NCBI RefSeq assembly: GCF_016863635.1
Contig: NZ_BOPG01000123.1
Coordinates: 1-35,503, forward strand
DNA from: Virgisporangium aurantiacum
GTDB lineage: Bacteria > Actinomycetota > Actinomycetes > Mycobacteriales > Micromonosporaceae
Reading direction: 5' to 3'
DNA length: 35,503 nt
How positions within the stretch are numbered: position 1 is the first letter of the stretch; the number at the start of each line of letters is the position of its first letter. Positions 32,865 to 35,503 of this stretch are shown here, piece after piece. The notes below the pieces were generated by a model, which was not told where the DNA came from, searched no databases, and saw only the letters and a program-made list of their open reading frames with translations. The translations under genes and the position numbers were made by a program.

Positions 32865-35087
32865 TCAGTAGAGGCGAATGTAGTCGATGTCGAACGGCCC
32901 GGCGTTGATCGACGGATCGAGGCGCAGTCGGCGGATCGTGCCGGTCCAGGCCGGATTCTGTCCCATGTCGACCGTGTAGATGGTGTAGTCACCGTCGACC
33001 TTCTTCGTCTGCCAGGTGACCCTCTTCGCCCCGTTCCACACCGGGTCCGAGCTGGTGACGAAGAAGAACTCACCCGCCGCCGAAGCGGTTCCGTTCCTGG
33101 CGCGGATCTCGATGTGGCGCACGGTTCGCGCGTCGAGGTTGAGCGAGTCCGGCGAGTGCATGAATGGGTCGTTGCCGCTCGACCGCAGTTTCAGCGAGCC
33201 ATCCGTCATCGTGCCGGTGAGCTGGCTCGTCAGCGCCCAACCGTCCATCCGGCCCGGATCGACGGTGTCGTTGAACTCCCAGGATCTCGCATTTGCCGGG
33301 TAACCGATCGTCGGGACCCAGCTGACAGGGCCAGGGTTGACGCCGGCATCGGTGGACACCTCGAAGCGGATGACGTCGCCCTTGGCCACCGGCAGACGGT
33401 GGATGTCGGTGACGTTTCCCTGCCGGTCGCCCGAGGCGATCCGGCTCGGACCCCACACGGTCGCGCCGTTGACTGCGATGCGTGCCGTCACGTCCTTGCC
33501 GTCGGGTGCGGACTTGAGCGCGCGGCCGCGCACGGTCACCGTTCCCGGCTCCTGAGCCGTCCAGGCACGCGCCACCCGGCAGTCGCCGCATGCTGCTGGC
33601 TGCTGCTCGAACCGCGTCACCGAGGCTCCCGACGGGTGGCGCCAGGCACCCGTGCCCTGGTCGAACGTCAGGTTCGACCATGCGCTCCCGTTGTCGCCGT
33701 ACTGGTAGGTCCAGCCGTTTGCCGACTGGTCGCCGCGGAACTGTTGCGCTGCGTGGAAGCCGGATCCGGGTGAGGCCAGCGTCGCGTTGTTCGCCACCGC
33801 GAACCCAGTGAAGTCGCCGCCGTGACACGTGTTGAGGAATCCGGTCGGCTCGACGTAGACGTTGTCGCGGATGGCACCGGTCGGCTTGCTCTGGTTGTTG
33901 CCGCGGCTGATCGCCCCGACGCACGGAGCCCGCCTCGACGTCGCGTTGTTCACGAAGTAGTTCCCGCTCACCTCCGTGTTTGTGCTGAAGTCGGAGGGAC
34001 CCCAGATCGCATGCAGGGCAACCGCTGGCCCGGCATTGTCGGCCAGGAGGTTGTTGCGCACCCGCACGTTCTCGAGCTTCGTCTCGAAGTTCACGGCGAC
34101 CTGGTCCGGAGACCCGGTGTCGGGAACTGCGGTGATCATCGAGTTCACGATGGAGATATTGCGCACCCGGCCGAGGAACACGGCGGCCGTGCCGGTCGGG
34201 GTGTGGCACGCGGCCTCCCGCGTGAGAACCGAGTTCAGCACGACCGTGTCCCGCACGTTCACCAACCGCAGACCCTCGCAGCCGCTCGACCGGCCGGCGC
34301 CGTTGTCGTCGTGGAGGTTCAGGCGGTTCAGTTCGACGTCGCGGACCAGGCCGTCGCCGGAGGTGCCGTCGAGCGGCGCGGTGAGGCCGTTGCACCAGTC
34401 GAACGAGACGCTGCTGTCGTTGCGTGTCCCCTCGACGTTCGTGATCCGCACCTTGCGTAGGGCGTAGTCCGATGCGCCGAACGGCGGCGGGGTACCGGTG
34501 ATCTCGATGCCCGCGGAGATGTGCACCCGGTCGTTGACGGCGCAGTCGCCGCCCCGGATGCCGGTGATGTCATGCAGGTACAGGTCGCTGAGGGTCAAGT
34601 TCTCGCGACCGAGTTTGGTGACGAACACCAGGATGCCGACACCGGCGTTCCCGACCTCGAGGTTGCTGATGCGCCAGTGCGACGGATTGTCCAGCCTGAC
34701 CCCGCGGTCCTTCACGTCGCCATTGCGGATGATGCTCGGCCGCGGTCCGTCTCCGTACGCGTCGACTACAACGGGTGCGCCCGCGCTGCCAGTCCCGCGC
34801 AGCGACAGCTGCTGGTTCCACGTCGCGCCCCGGGCGAGGAGAACTTTGTCGCCGGGTCCGAAGCCGGTACCGGCACTGCGGGTGTTGACGGGCATGAAGT
34901 CGCACCACGGGCGGGACGGCGACGTGCCCGGGGCATCGTTGCTGCAGGCTCCACCCGCACGGTTGTCGACGAAGTACGCGGTTCCCTCGTCTGCCGCGTC
35001 CGCGGACAGCGACATGACGCCCTGGAGGATCAGAAATCCCTGCAGAAGTGCCAGTACGATGCCCGCTACCAGGGCTTTCTTGCTCAC
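32865..35087 (-). CDS. Secreted right-handed parallel beta-helix protein with C-terminal beta-sandwich modules
   Basis: 740 residues from the GTG at 35087, with AGGAGAGG upstream. Residues 1-32 are a signal peptide (SKK, then VAGIVLALLQGFLILQG, ending SADAADEG). About 35-440 is a beta-helix: AYFVDNRAGG...PGDKVLLARGATW as the first coil (typical of secreted pectate-lyase-like proteins), then coils such as HWRISNLEVGNAGVGI, NLTLSDLYLHDITGI and NVRVRNNLLADNAGPAVAL. About 500-590 is a beta-sandwich (TVTVRGRALKSAPDGKDVTA). About 600-740 looks like a carbohydrate-binding or concanavalin-like module (WEFNDTVDPGRMDGW...DIDYIRLY). Probably a polysaccharide lyase or hydrolase, or a polysaccharide-binding surface protein; catalytic residues cannot be fixed by eye. 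A TATCGT near 35145 may be its -10. Confidence 0.85.
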   Translation of the reverse strand: MSKKALVAGIVLALLQGFLILQGVMSLSADAADEGTAYFVDNRAGGACSNDAPGTSPSRPWCDFMPVNTRSAGTGFGPGDKVLLARGATWNQQLSLRGTGSAGAPVVVDAYGDGPRPSIIRNGDVKDRGVRLDNPSHWRISNLEVGNAGVGILVFVTKLGRENLTLSDLYLHDITGIRGGDCAVNDRVHISAGIEITGTPPPFGASDYALRKVRITNVEGTRNDSSVSFDWCNGLTAPLDGTSGDGLVRDVELNRLNLHDDNGAGRSSGCEGLRLVNVRDTVVLNSVLTREAACHTPTGTAAVFLGRVRNISIVNSMITAVPDTGSPDQVAVNFETKLENVRVRNNLLADNAGPAVALHAIWGPSDFSTNTEVSGNYFVNNATSRRAPCVGAISRGNNQSKPTGAIRDNVYVEPTGFLNTCHGGDFTGFAVANNATLASPGSGFHAAQQFRGDQSANGWTYQYGDNGSAWSNLTFDQGTGAWRHPSGASVTRFEQQPAACGDCRVARAWTAQEPGTVTVRGRALKSAPDGKDVTARIAVNGATVWGPSRIASGDRQGNVTDIHRLPVAKGDVIRFEVSTDAGVNPGPVSWVPTIGYPANARSWEFNDTVDPGRMDGWALTSQLTGTMTDGSLKLRSSGNDPFMHSPDSLNLDARTVRHIEIRARNGTASAAGEFFFVTSSDPVWNGAKRVTWQTKKVDGDYTIYTVDMGQNPAWTGTIRRLRLDPSINAGPFDIDYIRLY

Positions 35088-35164
35088 CGGAGGACCCTCT
35101 CCTCATAGCTGACCCGTAGCCGATCGGGCCCCCGGCACGATACAGAATGCGGCTGGCGGTGGAC

Positions 35165-35503
35165 TCACGCGCCGCTGTCTCGCGTCACCGCCCGTACGTC
35201 ACGCCGATCTCCGCCCACACACGGTCGAGGGGTCGTCATCACCGACAGCGTCTCGGCGTGGGGCATCAGCGGGCTTTCCAGCCGGCCGGCCCGCAGGCAT
35301 TCGTGTATCTCGGCCCGCTTGCGGTTGACCGGCGGACCGTTGTCACTCAGCTCGGCGGTGATCCGCGGGGCCCCGTAGGTGCCGTCGAACGCCCTGTGCA
35401 CGGCCGTGATCTGACCGGCCAACGCACGATCGGCGGCGTCACGAGCAGCCCGCGCCGTGGCGGTAGACCGCCAGTAGTAGAGACTCGACCGGGCCACCCC
35501 GAC
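35165..35503 (-). mobile_element. IS3-family transposase orfB, broken and cut by the window edge
   Basis: The frame is still open at the right edge (VGVARSSLYYWRS), so the gene begins outside. The readable part, ARSSLYYWRSTATARAARD followed by DRALAGQITAVHRAFDGTYG and APRITAELSDNGPPVNRKR, is the start of an IS3 orfB (the helix-turn-helix/DUF4096-like region before the rve integrase domain). After NRKR the family pattern ends and unrelated sequence (AEIHECLRAGRLESP) follows to a stop, so the DDE catalytic domain is missing. It is probably a truncated insertion rather than an active element. It lies 78 bp upstream of the beta-helix gene on the same strand. Confidence 0.7.

Overview
The window reads as chromosome of a filamentous, high-GC actinomycete, most likely of the Micromonosporaceae type (inferred). 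Support: very high GC with strong third-position bias, frequent GTG/TTG starts behind purine-rich ribosome sites, SARP/AfsR and LuxR regulators, secreted carbohydrate-binding-type proteins, and recombinase and integrase fragments of actinobacterial type. No rRNA, tRNA or CRISPR was seen.

Left part (1-18.3 kb): the end of a secreted protein with a C-terminal beta-sandwich domain converges, across a clear hairpin terminator, on a short secreted-type fragment. Then, all on the minus strand, come a C45-like Ntn-hydrolase, a 733-aa protein of unknown function and a 4606-aa TcA-type toxin subunit. The toxin keeps the recognisable Tc parts: VRP1-like N-terminus, helical shell, ABC-toxin N region, neuraminidase-like domain, channel and TcB-binding C-terminus. 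It also carries about 32 hemopexin repeats in two blocks. No TcB/TcC (SpvB/RHS) partner is present. The 733-aa gene, 21 bp downstream, is the only candidate partner in the window.

Middle graveyard (18.3-23.0 kb): pieces of an Mrr-like restriction endonuclease, a large serine recombinase and a frameshifted tyrosine integrase surround one intact gene for a secreted protein with carboxypeptidase-regulatory-like repeats.

RiPP locus (23.0-31.7 kb): this is the most interesting part. A minus-strand operon (SARP-NB-ARC-TPR regulator, TrmB/LuxR-type regulator, small membrane protein) is divergent from a plus-strand operon. That operon starts with a 46-codon GTG-initiated ORF (27219-27359) with an excellent ribosome site, a PqqA-like leader (RWHKP, TEF) and a five-cysteine core (CxCxC and CxC). 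It is followed by a strong hairpin and then by a radical SAM/SPASM enzyme, a PqqD-type recognition protein, an S26-type peptidase with an extra C-terminal domain, and a two-gene ABC exporter, the last four genes joined by ATGA overlaps. I read this as a complete ribosomally made, radical-SAM-modified peptide pathway: precursor, recognition, modification, leader removal, export and regulation.

Right part (31.7-35.5 kb): a second decayed zone (SARP remnant, LarE fragment, serine recombinase fragment) is followed by a secreted right-handed beta-helix protein and a broken IS3-family transposase that runs off the right edge.
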